Source: Mansonella perstans
Lineage: Eukaryota > Nematoda > Chromadorea > Rhabditida > Onchocercidae
Length of the DNA stretch: 64,000 bases
NCBI GenBank assembly: GCA_037074765.1
Contig: JBAMDO010000578.1
Coordinates: 682,001 to 746,000, forward strand
Direction of reading: 5' to 3'
The notes beneath the pieces are model-generated. The model worked only from the letters and a program-made list of their open reading frames with translations. It searched no databases and was not told the origin of the DNA. The translations under genes were made by a program, and so were the position numbers. Below are positions 27,001-41,900 of this stretch, in pieces; within the stretch, counting starts at the first letter, position 1, and each line of letters begins with the position of its first letter.

Positions 27001-28199
27001 TTCACGAAATTGCATATTTTTCTGACTCGAAAATCGTTTCACGGAAATATTAATTTCGCAATAGCAATTAGATTTAAATTCCATTCTGTCATTTTTGATC
27101 TTTGAATATTGATAAGACTTATCAAAAGCTTAGAAATTAGGGAAGGAATATACCAGGACAGGGTCCGGAGAACTGTTTTTTAACCGGATTGCCATGGCAT
27201 ATAGAGCGTTTCACCTCACAGTATGAGTTATAGGTTTTTCCATCACTGCCACAAATGGGTTCGACATTCATTTCTTCGTAATTGCATAATTTTTGCATAA
27301 AACATTCCTCTTCTCCTTGCTAAATACCATGATAAACGATTAGGTATAAAAAAACTTAAATAGTAATTAAAGTTTTCTTGAACAAATAAAATTGAAAAAT
27401 ATCACTTTGCAGTTTTCATTAAAGGTTAATCAATCGAATTTGATTATGCACGATTCATTGAATGTTTAAATTTTTTTCAGTTCAATAATAGATGTTAAAT
27501 TTTTAAACAAGTTTCGTCAATTCATCAATTTCTCGCTTTGCTTTTTCTTTCGTATATTTTTTGAAAATTTAGAAAATATTCATCCTTTGTTTCATTTGAT
27601 TTAATTAACTTGTTAAAAAAATATCCATCAATTTATCGGAGAAGGATGAAATTCAAAAAATTATTTGAATCTCTTCCAATTGCTGAAATATTTACACAGT
27701 TTTTTAAAATTTCGATTCTTCGGTGAAAATTTTTTGAAATATCTTAAAGATCTTAAGAATGCAAGCAGCATAAATTCATGTAATGCACACATCAATGCAG
27801 GCACATAATATTAAATGAATAAGTTAAGAATGAAGGAATATTTTAAACGCTTCATTACTCACTGCTTATTTTTGCGAATAATTTGAAGTGCCTGCATTGA
27901 TAATTTCTAAAATTTTGAAATAAGTTCATTTGGCAGCAAAAATTCACGGATTGCTGCAGGTTTATTTCATCTATTACAAAATAATAATAATCTATATTAA
28001 ATTGTTTAGACCCCTCATATCTTAACTCATTGAAATCCGCTTATAAAATTTATTTTAAGTGTTATATTTTTGATGTTATTAAAGGAAAACTTACAGATCG
28101 CTGGCTTCTAGGTTGTGCAGTTGTAGTTAACACAAATGCATTTGTACAGATATTATTCAAGCCAATAAGAAAATAAACGAGTAATAGGCAAATTAGCAT
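24038..28199 (-). CDS. SMOC-like secreted protein, copy A, with Kazal domain
   Basis: Seven exons give 310 residues: 28095..28199, 27154..27319, 26822..26943, 26521..26623, 25431..25554, 24999..25114 and 24038..24234 (TAA). A clear signal peptide (MLICLLLVYFLIGLNN) covers residues ~1-22. A Kazal/follistatin-like domain (~40-90, with CGSDGKTYNSYC) comes next. Then a thyroglobulin type-1 domain (~95-160, with GYCWCVTR), and an EC domain with two EF-hands, loops at about 187-198 (DNDNNSRLSSRE) and 224-235 (DLNKDGEISTRE). The last ~60 residues are Asn-rich and low-complexity, unlike the C-terminus of copy B. The intron after 26822 starts with GC, not GT. Family members are matrix proteins that bind calcium and modulate growth-factor signalling. 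The neighbouring copy B on the same strand suggests tandem duplication or one complex locus. Confidence 0.85.
24112..24192 (-). repeat. Coding AAC/AGC trinucleotide tract
   Basis: The terminal exon of SMOC-like copy A contains a run of AAC, AAT and AGC codons giving an Asn/Ser-rich tract, and a CAA run giving four Gln near 24100. This is an expandable coding microsatellite. Confidence 0.75.
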
Positions 28200-28530
28200 T
28201 GTTTGAGAATGATTTCTGGCCCAGCAGTCTATCCAACCCACCATGCAATGGTTTCGGATGCTGCTTTGTTAATAGCATTTCCTTTCATTACCACTGAATC
28301 AAAATATATAGATAGAGAAAAATAACAGAACCTGCAATTGTTGACGAATCTCAAAAGTGATAGTCGAACCGTTAATTGAAATATGATACCATTTAGATCA
28401 GTTAAAATTCTTAAAAGTATGATCATGATTTAGTAATTATTCGAGAATCTCTAAAAAGAAATATTGAAGTCAGTAACAACTTCATTATTACCGTATGCAA
28501 ATGATAGATCAAAAAAATGCTGTGATATTA

Positions 28531-28638
28531 TCGAAAATTACATAAGAACCTTATATAAGTTCATATAAGAGATAATATCATAAGAGATTTTCGGAAATCA
28601 AATAAGAACTTTATACAAGTTCATGCGAGAGATAATAT
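28531..28638. repeat. 60-bp period direct repeat, two copies
   Basis: Two similar 48-base blocks at 28531-28578 and 28591-28638, sharing TAAGAAC.TTATA.AAGTTCAT and AGAGATAATAT. Confidence 0.7.
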
Positions 28639-29104
28639 GAACATTAGTTACTTAATTTGATGCTTGTTGCTTTATTAAGAGCTTTTCTTTAATTTCTTAG
28701 ATTAATTGAAGCCCTCAAAATCATTCACAAAGCACCAAAAAAAGATTCTCTTTGAATTTGACCATCTGTCCTTTTGAATTAAATGGAGAAAATAAAAAAC
28801 TGCAAACCTTGTCGGTAAATTATTTTGGACAACGAATAGATTTTTTTTGATAATAAATTTACATTTCAATGAAATTATCTCAACTGTACTATTTTATATC
28901 TTTCATTGATTTTATAGAATATGTAAGATATGAAAACAAATATTGTAAGTAACAACGAATTTGATTCATACATTATGTGAATGCAATCTTAATTGTAATA
29001 GTTCAAATGTCATAAATAAGCTTTCCTACTATAAGTACAACTGATAAAATTTTAGGCTTGGCCGAAATTCTGGTTTCTTTATTAAAAATAAGAAGAAAAA
29101 TACT

Positions 29105-29177
29105 AAGAAATTATCTTTTAGTTACCAGGTCTGATAATAAAAAAAATAAAGAAATTATCTTCTAGTTATCAGGTCTG
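29105..29177. repeat. 44-bp period direct repeat, two copies
   Basis: The block AAGAAATTATCTT.TAGTTA.CAGGTCTG occurs at 29105 and again 44 bases later, with two mismatches and an A-rich spacer. Confidence 0.7.
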
Positions 29178-32100
29178 GGACAATCCTTTAGAGTCAGTGA
29201 TCATATGCTTGGATGAGATATTTGGATAAGAGTTTTTATCTAATTAATTATTGAGCTGTGAGATGAGAAATCATGAATTTTTTGTTCTCAAAATTCGAAT
29301 GCATTGTTGGTTAGAAACAGACAGAGTAGGCGATAAATTCCTTTAATTTTACTACCAAAATTTGTTTTCGAGTCATTTTTGTATCTTTTATTTGTTCACT
29401 TTTATATTAATAACAAACATGGCCAGATGTGATTACGGAAGAATTTGGCCAGATGAAACAAAAAATATTCTCGAAACTTCAACTTAGAAATAGAAAAAAT
29501 TAAAGAAGTTTCTGATTATCATTTGCAACAATCATACGGAACTTCTTTTAATCCTGACATTTTTGTAATTCGGTTATGAGAATTTTTGTCACACCACTCG
29601 GATTAAATGGCTCAAGTGTGTATTGGACATACCTGTATTGATAGCTACATTTTCGAGGGTTCAAAATGGAAAAAAGACAATAAAGGCATTTGAATGAAAT
29701 TAGAAAATTTCGTTGAAGAACTCAAAAATTTGCAATAAAATTGCAGACGCATTTGAAGATTAAATGAAAATGCAGAAAAATGATCAGAATTTATCCAATT
29801 GCGGATTTCAATTTTTTTTGTCCTTCTACTATTCTCGTTTCATTTTTCTTTTCTTGGAATTCGACGCTTTCTGAAATACTTGATGGAAATCAAGCGGTGA
29901 GATTTAGTAAAAGCGGTTTCAGTACTAGAAATGAGTGGCCTCGAACTAAGTGTTGACAAGACAATATATTCCGATTTACGTTAAAACTGGGTATTTTTGA
30001 GGATCCTATTGAAGTTCAATGCTTTTAGCATTCAAATGATTCAACACAATGATCAAAAATCTGAAATCTGTAAGAGAAACGAGTGGAATAATTTGAAATT
30101 ATTTTTTGAACTTTTCATTCATTTTTCTACAACGAATATTGCCAGTGGATAATAACGGCTAAGAAAACCGAATTCTTGAGTTCAAATGGATCACATGTAC
30201 GTGATATCACATGACATAATAAAAAATGGAATCGCTAAGATATTAGTGTGAACAATGATATTGATTATCCGTTTCAGCAAAGATGTTCGTAGCGCTTTCG
30301 TGAATGAACTTAATACCAAAGCTCCAATCACATTACACAGTTGCAGGTATCGTAATATAGCTAGTCTCAATCTGAAAGTGATGATTTAAGTTCTATTGGA
30401 AATACATATAAACAATTTATGAGATAGCTTTGATCGGATTCTTAAAAAAATAGGAATGACAGCTTGGCAAACAAAAAAAAAAATTTAAAATTTTTGGTAT
30501 TGAAATAAAACTCTAAGAATGCATGCAAAGATAAAGATCAGTTAAATATAATTTTTAATCAAATTTTTTTATGCTTATTCTACCGAAAGTACTTGGCCGG
30601 GAACGTGCAGCAGTCGAAAATAATGATTTTTTGCATGTAATTTTATGGATCGTGTGAAGTTGCAGTAAAATTTTAGGAATATTGGATATTCGATATCTGG
30701 TGTCTTCAAATTTAATTGACATAATTATAGTCATAACAATCTTGAGATGACAATAAGTAAAGCAGGTGTGAAGTTTTTTTCAAATTGTGAGGTCTCGGTT
30801 CAGCAAAGTATAATCTCGAAAAATTACAACAAAATACCGAGTGACAACAATTAAGTTTTTCGTGTATTCATAAATCTCTATAAATTTTATATGTTGTATT
30901 TTTTCCCAGAAATTTTTTAAGAGATAACCAGAAATTTTAAAAATTTTTTTCCTTGTTCCTCGTTGGAAAATTTCTAATGAAATGATAGTGAGAAGTTTTA
31001 GGCATTATTTTGTAATAATAAGATTATTTTGTAATAGTAATAATAATAATTTAATAATAAGTAATGATTATCATTTATTGGGAACATCAAATTAAATCAA
31101 CCTATTTAAAATCCATGTAAATATTCAATCTCTTGTAGATTCAACCTCTTACCATTTGACCTTCTCACTTTCATTAATAAATTATAAACTGCCTCTTATT
31201 CATTCCATCACAGTATTATGCTTTAAGTATTTCTGTTATCTATCGTGTTCTCTTCTTCCATTATCATTTATTACTATTGCCAGTTAAAATAATTAGTCGT
31301 GACGACTTTTCATCTCTCTATCAATCATTACCTGACCATTTCACTCTTCTATAATTTTTTCTTTTGAGATAATTCGAATGGTCTGAAATGTACTTTATCG
31401 CATACTTATTGAAACTTTTTGGATGGGTAAAAATCAAAATTATACAATCAAGAAAAACTGGCGCAGCCTAGATGATGACTTTGACTGAGGGCGAGAACAC
31501 GATGTGGACTAGTGGTGTAAGATGATTTCTTCGCACATCTGTAAAATGGTTTCTTCGAAAGACATGAAATGTTTTTCTTTTTCTTTTTTCATTCTTTGAA
31601 AGGTAATCATCAAAATTCTGATGGTTCCTTTGGCCTGTCTGGGACAATATGGCACCAGACGGCGCCGATTACTATGCTCATCCTATCCGCAAAACAATCC
31701 ATGTCATCGATAAAGTTATGATGACTATTTCATGCATCTTTGTTAATGCGTATGTGATAATGAAGATAAAAGCTCGAACAAACCTTAAATTAAGCATAAT
31801 GATAAAAAACTAGCTCAGTGCTTTACTCAATATCGAGAATGCCTAAAGGCTGAAAAACAGTCGATGACCTGATCCACATAGCATTACAGTAACTGTGTTA
31901 TTTATTTCTGCATGATCACCATCTACAGCACCATTCGTTTTATTATTGTTCTAGGACAACTACAAGTTTTTATAGAGAACTTCTCGACGGTAAAGAATTA
32001 GAAAACAAGAACTGGATGTTTGCAGCAAAAATTAAAACTATTTTATGAGAAGAGAATGGAAAAAGGGAGTAAGTGCGTCGAAGGATTTATTTGAATTTGA

Positions 32101-32467
32101 AACTTTTCTTGAAAAAATTAAAAAATTTGTTCACGAATAAAACTATCGCACAGTTACATCAAAAATGTTGATTCATTCAAGCAAGATTGTTTGCAATCGA
32201 AAGTAAATCGAAAAACAAATCTTTCCATTTGAAAAGTTTTGGCTGACCTTTGAATTTGATTACCTTCTAGAAATAGTTTTATCATGAAATACTCATAGTA
32301 TGCAAATATTGTGATTTGGAAATACGGAATGAACCCATCACCTTAAACTACATCACTTGTTATCATCAAGTAGGCAGACTATAACTAACTCATATTTCGA
32401 AATTGCTTTTACTATGGCAAGCAAACGTATAAAGTAAACGTAGTAAACATGGCAAATTCGAGTTCAG

Positions 32468-32945
32468 GTGAAAGAAAGTGAAGTTGAATAAATGATTCAA
32501 AACGCTAAACTTTTTTTTGGAACTCTTATGAATAGATTTAATGGTTAGGAGCTTTCAATGTTAAAAAATTGCATTTGCTGATTGTCGTTTAGGCTGCTTT
32601 TCTCTAAATTTTTAAGGCTCAGATACCGTCGTGTTGGAAAATGATATTGAAAATAGCTTAAATAAATTTTTTTCTCAAAATATTTTTCGAAAACATATTT
32701 TGTCTACACTTTTTAAAACAATTACCAATATTTCCTTTTGAATAGAAATACAAAACCAATTCTAATATCTGATAAACATTTTGCGACTTCATCCTTTTCC
32801 CTTTATTCTGTGCCTTATTTTTCCATGGCTATTAAAAACGCACGCCTTTACATTTACATAAAATATTGCAGTGAGTTTTCGATTCAACGAATTCGAAGAC
32901 AAGTGAAAAAAAGTGGAGTTGAATAAATAATTCAAAATGCGAAAC
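32468..32945. repeat. Dispersed 43-bp direct repeat pair
   Basis: Blocks at 32468-32510 and 32903-32945 share GTGAA.AAAGTG.AGTTGAATAAAT.ATTCAAAA with about five mismatches. They are 435 bases apart in the same orientation. They could be ends or fragments of an old element; no coding element lies between them. Confidence 0.55.
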
Positions 32946-35900
32946 TGTCCGATCATTGAAATTTAGCAGTTTTTATAAAATAATAAAAAACTGTAAGCAC
33001 TAAACAACAATCCTTGATCAATATTTCAGTTCAAGTTTTAAATTCTAATTTCTACTAACAATTACTATAGCAAGAAGAAACAGGATAAAAGATTTATGAA
33101 TTCAGATCATTTCCTGGTAAACTTCAAATTACTAAGCTCTTAAGTTAACATTCAAATCTTACGAGAACATATTTCACAAAAGATCTTTTGCGTGTATAAA
33201 TTCTAAAAATCTTGGATGAATTTGCGGGATCTTAATAAATGCTTCTAGTTAAGTAAAAATTATTTTTCATTAAATTTGAATAATTTATTAGATGGATTTG
33301 AAATTAAAGAAACAAAAAAGAAAACAGATGAAAAGAAAGTGTTACACGGAGGAATTCCAGTTGAAATCTGTTATATCACGGAGGACGATAACTATCTTTC
33401 CGAAGTGCTTTACATGTAATGAACAAACCGTTCATCATTTTTAGTTTGATATATTGCCGACAAGAATTCCAACAAATCACACTTCAACATTTAATTTATT
33501 ATCATTCAAAATGTACCACTTCAATAGTAAACAGTGCGCCAAATACATGAATTGGCAATTTTATACACTTATTGATTGTGCTATCGCTTCATATGAAGTT
33601 TTTCTTTTGAAAAAGATTATAACTGGGATAATTAAATGTGTTATACATAAATTTATTTCTGTTCTAAATCGTTCATGTATAACCAGAATTGTACGGTGAT
33701 GCTTAAATGGAACGAAGTTTCAGGAAACATCAAGCTTATTTGCCTTTCGCAATCAGTGAAGCATAGTGGTTATTCTCGGTTTAATTTACTTATTAAGGAT
33801 GCAAACATTTTTATATTATTTCAGGCGATTTACGTTAGCAAATGTTAATTAAAACGTTTTTTCGATTATGCTGCAATTGGAAAAATATCAAGTACCTATC
33901 ATTCCCCAACGAAGCTCTGACTTATCAATAAAATTTCAAAGATTTGTAAGGAATAATGGAATATAAGCATATAAGGAATAGTGCGGTTTTTTTTTTGCAG
34001 TGCTGATGTTGAATATCATACAGTATGGGAATCCTGAAAACCATCAAATTATTCTGTTTATTAGTTTTTGAATAACTAATTGTAATGCTTTAACTTTTTA
34101 ATCATCACCATCATCTTCCATTCAAAATAAGTAGATGGATTGTTTTGCAACATGACTTGATCGATTTTCTACCATTTCTTTTGTAACAATTTACGGAAAA
34201 GAATTCATTCCGGAATTTAATGCTTTAAATTAAACTTACACGGTGACTACTATGTCCAGCTTCATTAAAAAACACAGCTAAAGTAAAATGCTTCTCCAGC
34301 ATACTGCCATTTTAAACAGCCAAAAATAATTTATTGGGCTGAAAATCATAACGGATGCCATAAAGCATTTTGCAAAAATCTTCATATTTAAGTATTGGGA
34401 AGCTCATAAATTGCCTTTCTTGCATTCTTTTCTAAAATTTTACATCTCTTATAAATTTTATTTCAAATTTCTTTTTCGTTTTATAGATTTTAAAAGACTA
34501 ATCCATATTCTTAGCCAATCCACTTGCTGCTTGAGTTTTTATAAGGACACATTCGTAGCACAAGTTAATCTTATAAGCAAGAAAAATCAATTATCCAGCA
34601 TTATTAAAGACACCCTCAAAATTCAAAATTCTTTTATTTGAAAAAAAAATCGTCTAGTGATAATCGATGAATGTTCTGAGTAATATTGCAACGTTTCCAA
34701 AAAACTTTTAACCGGAATTTTTTTGTTTGTGAGGATAGAACGAGACTACAATTAAATGATAATCAATTCAATTAATTTGATTTTCAATTAAACCGACTTT
34801 TAAGATCAAATCAAACTGAATGATTAATTTTCAGTGAGGAGGATTGCATTCAATTTCAAAATATTTAGGTTATAAGAAAATGTCACTTTTAGAAGGACGA
34901 AACAATAAGTCGATTAGAAATATTTGATCACATAAATAGATAATAAATTATAATGCTTGGCTTTCGTTTTTCACTTTTCTTCTCAGCTTTTGAGACTTTA
35001 AAAGCTCCAATATTTTATCAAAAACTAAACAATAGCTGAAAGTTTCATGCAATAACCAATTGAATTATTCACAGTGTATTTTGATAATATCCCAACATTT
35101 CTGAAACTTTCTCATTCTTCGAATTTTAAACTGAAATTTTTATCAGAACAAACGTAAAGAAGCGAAATCTTTGTTCCATCGTTTTTTAATTTCATATTTT
35201 AAGCATTTTTTCAATGAATAAATTCACATAAAAATCTTTTTATATTAACACTTGAATTTCCATTCTGTAAATGAAACCACGTTATTTCACTTTATCATCC
35301 CAAATTTAAAGATAAACAACATCCGTTAAATTCACTCGTACAATTTAGATTTATATTGTCTCTATGATTGCCAATTTATCATCAAATCTTATCACTTTTA
35401 AATAGGAATATTTCGCAAGTAGGAAAACTTACTCAATTTTGACAGCAAGATATTATTCATCTGTTTTTCTTGCTCAAATTTCTTTTTTATTCTCAATAAA
35501 CGAAGGAATGTAAATCTTCAACTTGGCGATATAAAAATAGTCAAAACAAGCTTAAAATGGCTGAATTTTCGTCATCATACATCTGAGACACCTTCCAGCA
35601 TTTGCATGGCCATCTTAAAATGAATGGAGAAATATCAAGGGAGCTATTTTTGCAAAAATTAAAAAAAAAAGATTTTCGGCCGTTTATGAAACATGCAAGA
35701 TTCTTTGGTGTACATGACTTTTGGCCATACTTCAGCAGGTATTCTTAATTTGATTCTCTCGATTATTCAGGATGAAGCAGTCTGTAACTTATAATATTTT
35801 CATCATGCTATGATTTACAAAACTTTGAAAGTTGTCCAATTGCTTTGCAATAATTAATTTCAAGTTATTTGGTTTATAATTTGATCTTTTGAACTGAAAA

Positions 35901-38900
35901 CTAATAATCTCACTCTAATAGCGCGCAATATTGAAAAGCCACTATGGTAATCTCTATTTGCTAAGATCAGTTGAAACTTTTTTACTGATTAAATGATCTA
36001 ATCATGCTCGATATGTTACTTTTTTTGGGAATACGTTAGAGAAAAAGTTGTTGAAACGAGAACAGAGGATGGCAAACTTGTTTTTTTAAATGTTTTCTTT
36101 GAAAAGCCGAACCAATTCATCAGCAATGAACAATGCTCGAGAAAAGTGGAGAAGGAGTAGAAAATTGAATTACTAAGTTTTTTCGATAGTATTGCATGAG
36201 ATGATGTAAGCTTTTATTTTGCATAATACTTTCAATGGCCAAGTTCGACAGGACTGAATATTCATGAAGAGAAAACAAATTGTTAGCTATACGGGAACAT
36301 TATTATAATGCTATTTGCCAGTCTTTAATTTTAATTTTAGAAAAATTAGCCTAAATACCTATCTGAAAGATATGACAAAAAAAAGCAATTAACTATAAAA
36401 ATTTTCCAATGAATCGATTATGCTTCTCATTTTTAACATTCATAACCTCTGTAATTTAACCTTTCGTAATTCAAAAAATATTGTAGGCAGATAGGTGAAA
36501 CATGATAGTATTCTCGGTTAGTCTGTGTGTTATTTTACTGCCTTCTATTACTCTTCTGTTTATTTAAATATTTGTCTACTTAATTTCACATCTTCATTGA
36601 TTCGTTTTCTTTCCTCTTACTATTCTGAAGGGCTGTAATAAAGAAGAATCATCATCCCTCTATCTATCACGATGTTACGGAAGCGAAGTAGGCGATTGTG
36701 CCCAAAGTTTTCTCATCTCAAACAGTTAACTTGTCATTCAAAACTAGCGTCATTTATATCCTATTGTTCACTCATTTCTCAGTTTTTTTTTTTTATTTTG
36801 CTAACTTAATGCTTCAATTAGTCTATTTTTCATGACATTTAGTGCTACTTTTACGATACTAAGTATTTTGAAGTTTCTTCAACGAAATTACACATTGATG
36901 CATCTTCAGCAACTGTATGCTGTTTTATTAAATCTAATAAACTTTTCGCATTATTTTGTCTCAAATGAAATTTCTTCCTTCAACTCCTTTTCCAATCTAT
37001 AGCTAAATTTGAAGTAGAAATAGTTGAAATACTAATGCGAAATTGGAAAGCACAAATTAAAAGAGAATTAAAATGAAGAAGAATACAACAAACGAGAAAA
37101 AAAAGAAAGAGAAGACATTTCAGCTGTTTATGCACTAATAAATCCGTTTATCGTTGAAAAAAAAAAAGTTGTTTTCTTGCAAAATATCACCTTCCACTTT
37201 TTGTGCTTTCGAAAGTTTTTCGCATTTCACAAAAAGGATCCCTTTCAAACTTTTGAAATTCAATAAGAATACTTTTTCTTCGACATTTTTTCATCTAACT
37301 TGATTAATTTTCGTGCTTTCGTAGAAGTAAAAAAAATATGAAGCATTTATCTTTCAAATTTTACAATTTAAAAGGAAAGAAAATTTAAATTAAAATATTT
37401 TTAGTCATTGTGTCGTTGATAGATGGAGAGATTTTTAGAATTAGTAAGATTTCTCAAATTTTTTTTCTTTCAGAAGCTCAGAATTTTTTTTGTGTATAAA
37501 AATATCGATCCTGATTTGTCATATTTCAACGATCATAAATTCTTATCTAGTTATGCCAATCTTAAATATAGTAATATCATGGACATGAAGAGTACTTCGT
37601 GATAAAAAAATTAAAAATTCTTATCAAGATCCTAATATCTATCAGCTTCAATTTAGGGTGTCTTATTTATTGTTGGCTAGTCAGTTATAATTTGTAATGT
37701 ACTCAATTGTATTTCCCGATGTTTGCCCAAATTAACAGCAAAACTAGAAATTACCGTAATGAGTGAGGATAAATTTCAAGCCATACATTTGGAAATTCAT
37801 TCATAGAAATATTGCTTATCCTGCAATGGCTTTTCTTCGCAATAAATAAACTAATGGTTTTGATCTTTCAAATAAAATATACCAGATGTAATTGCTTTTT
37901 CGATGCAAAATCATTTCTGAATGAAGACAAAAACAAAAAAAATGAATTAAAAGAAAAATTTTCTGTTGAAAACAATTTTTATTCTTTTATTTATCTTTTT
38001 ATTATTTTCATTTCAATACTTCACTGTTGTTGCTATTGTTTTGAAATAAATGAAATGAAACGACAATAACACTGCCAGTAATCTCTCATTATTTGTCCAA
38101 TAAACTTGACCGGAGATTCTAATCATTTTTTTAAATAAAATTATTAGTAATTAATAATTGCATATTTTATCGTGTACAATGAGGGAAAGGTTGAAAAAGA
38201 AAAATGTTTTATAAATGCCTGGCAGTTGTTTTGGCCATCATTCGTTTATTAGAAAAATTTTCTGTCGTTCATTACGAAATGACTGAGACCAATGATATCA
38301 TCAAAAATGATAAAAATTAATTAAACTTTAACATCATTCAATCATACTAAATGTTTTACTGATTAGCAGCAAATTCTGTCACAAACGAATCTATCAAACT
38401 CTCAGGGCAATACTATAAGAAAGATTGACAAGAAATCTCTTAAGCACTTGCCATAAATATGGATTTGATTTAGTCGTTAACGAATAGTATATTAAGATAA
38501 TGCTAAGCGAATGCGAAATCTTGAATATTCTTAGTTAACGTTCCATTAATTGAAGATATTGTTAAGGGAATTCATTTAGTATCGATGATTCTTTATTACT
38601 TAGCAGAAAGTTCATAATAAGCTAAAATTTCTACCATTTCAACGTTTATTTAATCTTCACTCCAATCAAGTTTGCCTGATCGGATTCCTCTCTTTGCTAC
38701 TACGTTCACTGAAAATATCTGTGCAAAGAGTTGAAGTTAAATTGGATATTTCATTATTATTAACCAGGTTTTGAATCATCCGATTTTGTTTAAGTGTTTA
38801 ATTAAATTTTTTGAAAAAAATACGAGTGGTTTGGTTTTCAGCAGAGGAAATGCATTGATCAAGTGAAGCATTTACATGCTATAGGCACAATTCGGAAACT

Positions 38901-41900
38901 TTCTTTGAAAAAAGTCGGAAATTTCAATTGTGGGAACAATGAAATGCTTCTTTGCTAACATTCCTCCAATTCGATTACATGTGCACCCATACGAACAAAC
39001 ACACAGAAAAACGTAAACATACATATATTGAACAAATAAGGGAAGTACTATCAGACCCATAATTTCCAAAAAAAAAATTGCAAACAAAAGCAAACAACTC
39101 ATTCCAAAAAGTAAACAGCATAAACTTTTCTTATTTCGTGAGAAAGTGCAAAATTGAACGGAATCGAAAAATAGGAGATATTTCAGCTAAGCTAACAAAA
39201 TTCTGCATTGATTAATGAGTTGGACGATTTAATAGCACTCCTAATTAGCAAAGAAAAAATTAGTATTATTTTTATTATGTGATTAGATAAGGTTAAGGCA
39301 AAATACTTATGCTTCTGCACCAATTTGCTCGGACCGACTTTAATAATACTGGCTTCACATTTCAATCTGACTAGATTCATCATTTATCTTACTTGTCTAA
39401 TATTTCAGTTTTCTGTAGAAAATGACTTATTGGAAAATGAATTAAAGCAAATATTCCAACTTCAAAAATGCTCCGTTACTTTCCAAAACAACTTCAGCAA
39501 CCATCTATTCAGAATGAAAATGTTAACTGAATTGAAGTGATGAAAATTGTGTCTATGCATGTAAAATATTGATTATCTATTCTGAAAGTTCTTAAATGAG
39601 TACTTCGCTGAATTTGAAAGTCATCCATATTCTTTTAAGAATTTTCATAAAATTAAAATCAATCTTTAACTGTCAAAGTTTATATTGGAATTCATAATCA
39701 GCTCTTTCAAATTGTCTCTATTGTCTCTCTCTCTCTAACCACAAATTATTTTGGTAAGCTGAAATATGGCTTAATCAAAACTTGACCATTGTAATAAATC
39801 TTTGACAATAACACTAATTTATGAGATTTATAAAGAAAGCTAACACTTAAAAATTATTAAAAATATCGTATTTCAATTCCTGTAGCTTAAAGGATATCGA
39901 GGTGAAACTACACTGCTAAAGAGACAATAATTAATAATCGGACATTAATTTAGAAAAGATCATTTCAAGTGTAATTTGTTAATATTTATGTATTTCTATA
40001 TGAATGATAATTATTTTATATATTACTTCAATTAAACTTAAAAATCACAAATGCCTATAAAATTCTGAAATCGGATAATAAATTTTATGATGCATGAAAT
40101 TTTAATCAATTCAGTCAAGGTCAATACAGAATGTATTTTAATAGAAAATGAATGAAAGAAAAGAAACAAAAGAGAGATAAAGAAAGAGAGAGAAAGATTA
40201 TTTTCTTCAATAAATTCCGTTTTCATCTATTTCTTCACGAAAATATGATTCAAAGTGCATCAATTAAGGATAAATGATTTGCAACCTATAATCACTTCCG
40301 TTTCAACAGCATCAATTCAGCTCTTTTTTTCCTTTTCCGGTTTCATTCACCTTTTTTAAAAGTCTTATAACCAAAGATATAGTCACTTTATTTTTCTTCT
40401 TACCCACTAAATATACTTTGTATATTACCATCCATTTCACTTTTATTTTATTTCAGTCATTAAGCCATTCAATTTTCTAAGCCTGAAACATCATTTTATT
40501 TTAAAATTAGTCTCGTCAATTTCAACTTTTTAGCTAAAATATGAAATTTATTAGAGCGAAGAAGTATGGCTAATTATGGAAAGATGGAAACTGAATACAT
40601 TTAGTAGTCTTTGTTTTACTCTAACGAACCACTTATTTTTGTGAAATTTCAGAAATGATTTCATGTAAATTTAAACTATTATCTGGAATTGATTTATCAT
40701 TCAGAACTATCTAAATCTTGCTTTATTGCGTTGTACAACATTATATCGAAAAGATCGAATTTCGAAATTAATATTTTCAAAATCGATCACAGTCTATTTA
40801 CGGAATTAAATTGATCAGCATATCGTCTTGCGCGGTTGATTCTTAGAAGCTGAAACTTTCTTCTGAGAAATAATTCCGCTCATCTTATTGTAATAGTTTT
40901 TTGATTTGATAAATGGAAGGAAAAGTAATAAATGCAGATCCAGTCAAAGTATATCAGACTCTAGTGATGATGTCATTAAAAACTTATGTCATCGAAAACA
41001 ATTTTCGTAGATAATAGATGTTGGAATGGATTTGAATTGTTTTTATCTTTTCATATCAATTGCAATAGTAACAACTTAGTGAAATGATGAAAATTTAAAT
41101 TTTTTTTTAGTAAAATCAACTATTGTTAACAATGGATTTCCATTGTCTTTCTGTAATTATTTCGAGGTTTTTCATTTTTAAAATGTTCTATGCAAACATT
41201 TTTATTGATTTAATCCGTTAAATTTATTGCTTTTGTTAACAGATAATAATGAATGCTGTCAAATATTCAAAATGGTTACCGGATGCTATCAGAGAAAACT
41301 GGAAGTGATGAAAAGTTTCTGTTAATTCAGTTTCACTTAATTTCATCTATTTGAAGACAACTGCTCAAGATTGTTTTAGTTAACTATCAGCTTTGAACTC
41401 AGTTCTAAATAGGATTTTTAATACATCCTTCTTCCGCTCCTTTTTGGAGAATTAAAGATGCGAAAAGGAATTAGTTTTGAAAATGCAGTATAATCGTACT
41501 TCCTCGATTATTATCTATAATGATTTCAAATCTGACAACTTTTTGTACTTACGCTATATTCTCTTTGCATCTACCTCGATAATAAGTCCATTTTTTAAAT
41601 CACTACATCTATTTTGAGTGTAATTTTCGTTTTTTTCATAAACTTGCAAAAAAAATTGTCATTTGCAGAGTCATTCTTGGGATCTATTAATAGTCCTGCT
41701 AAAGTTTACAATTTTAAAAATTATTTTAAAAAATTTAAAAAAAAATCGAGTAGAAACAACCATATTTTTGATTAATGATAGTCATTCAGTGATTTCTGAG
41801 ATCTCTGCTAGATGATTTTGAAAGTAGGAAAAAAAAAAGGAGTAAATGAATTTTTAAAATAGTAAAGTTTGCTGTAAAAGTAATATAATTTATTAAAGAT

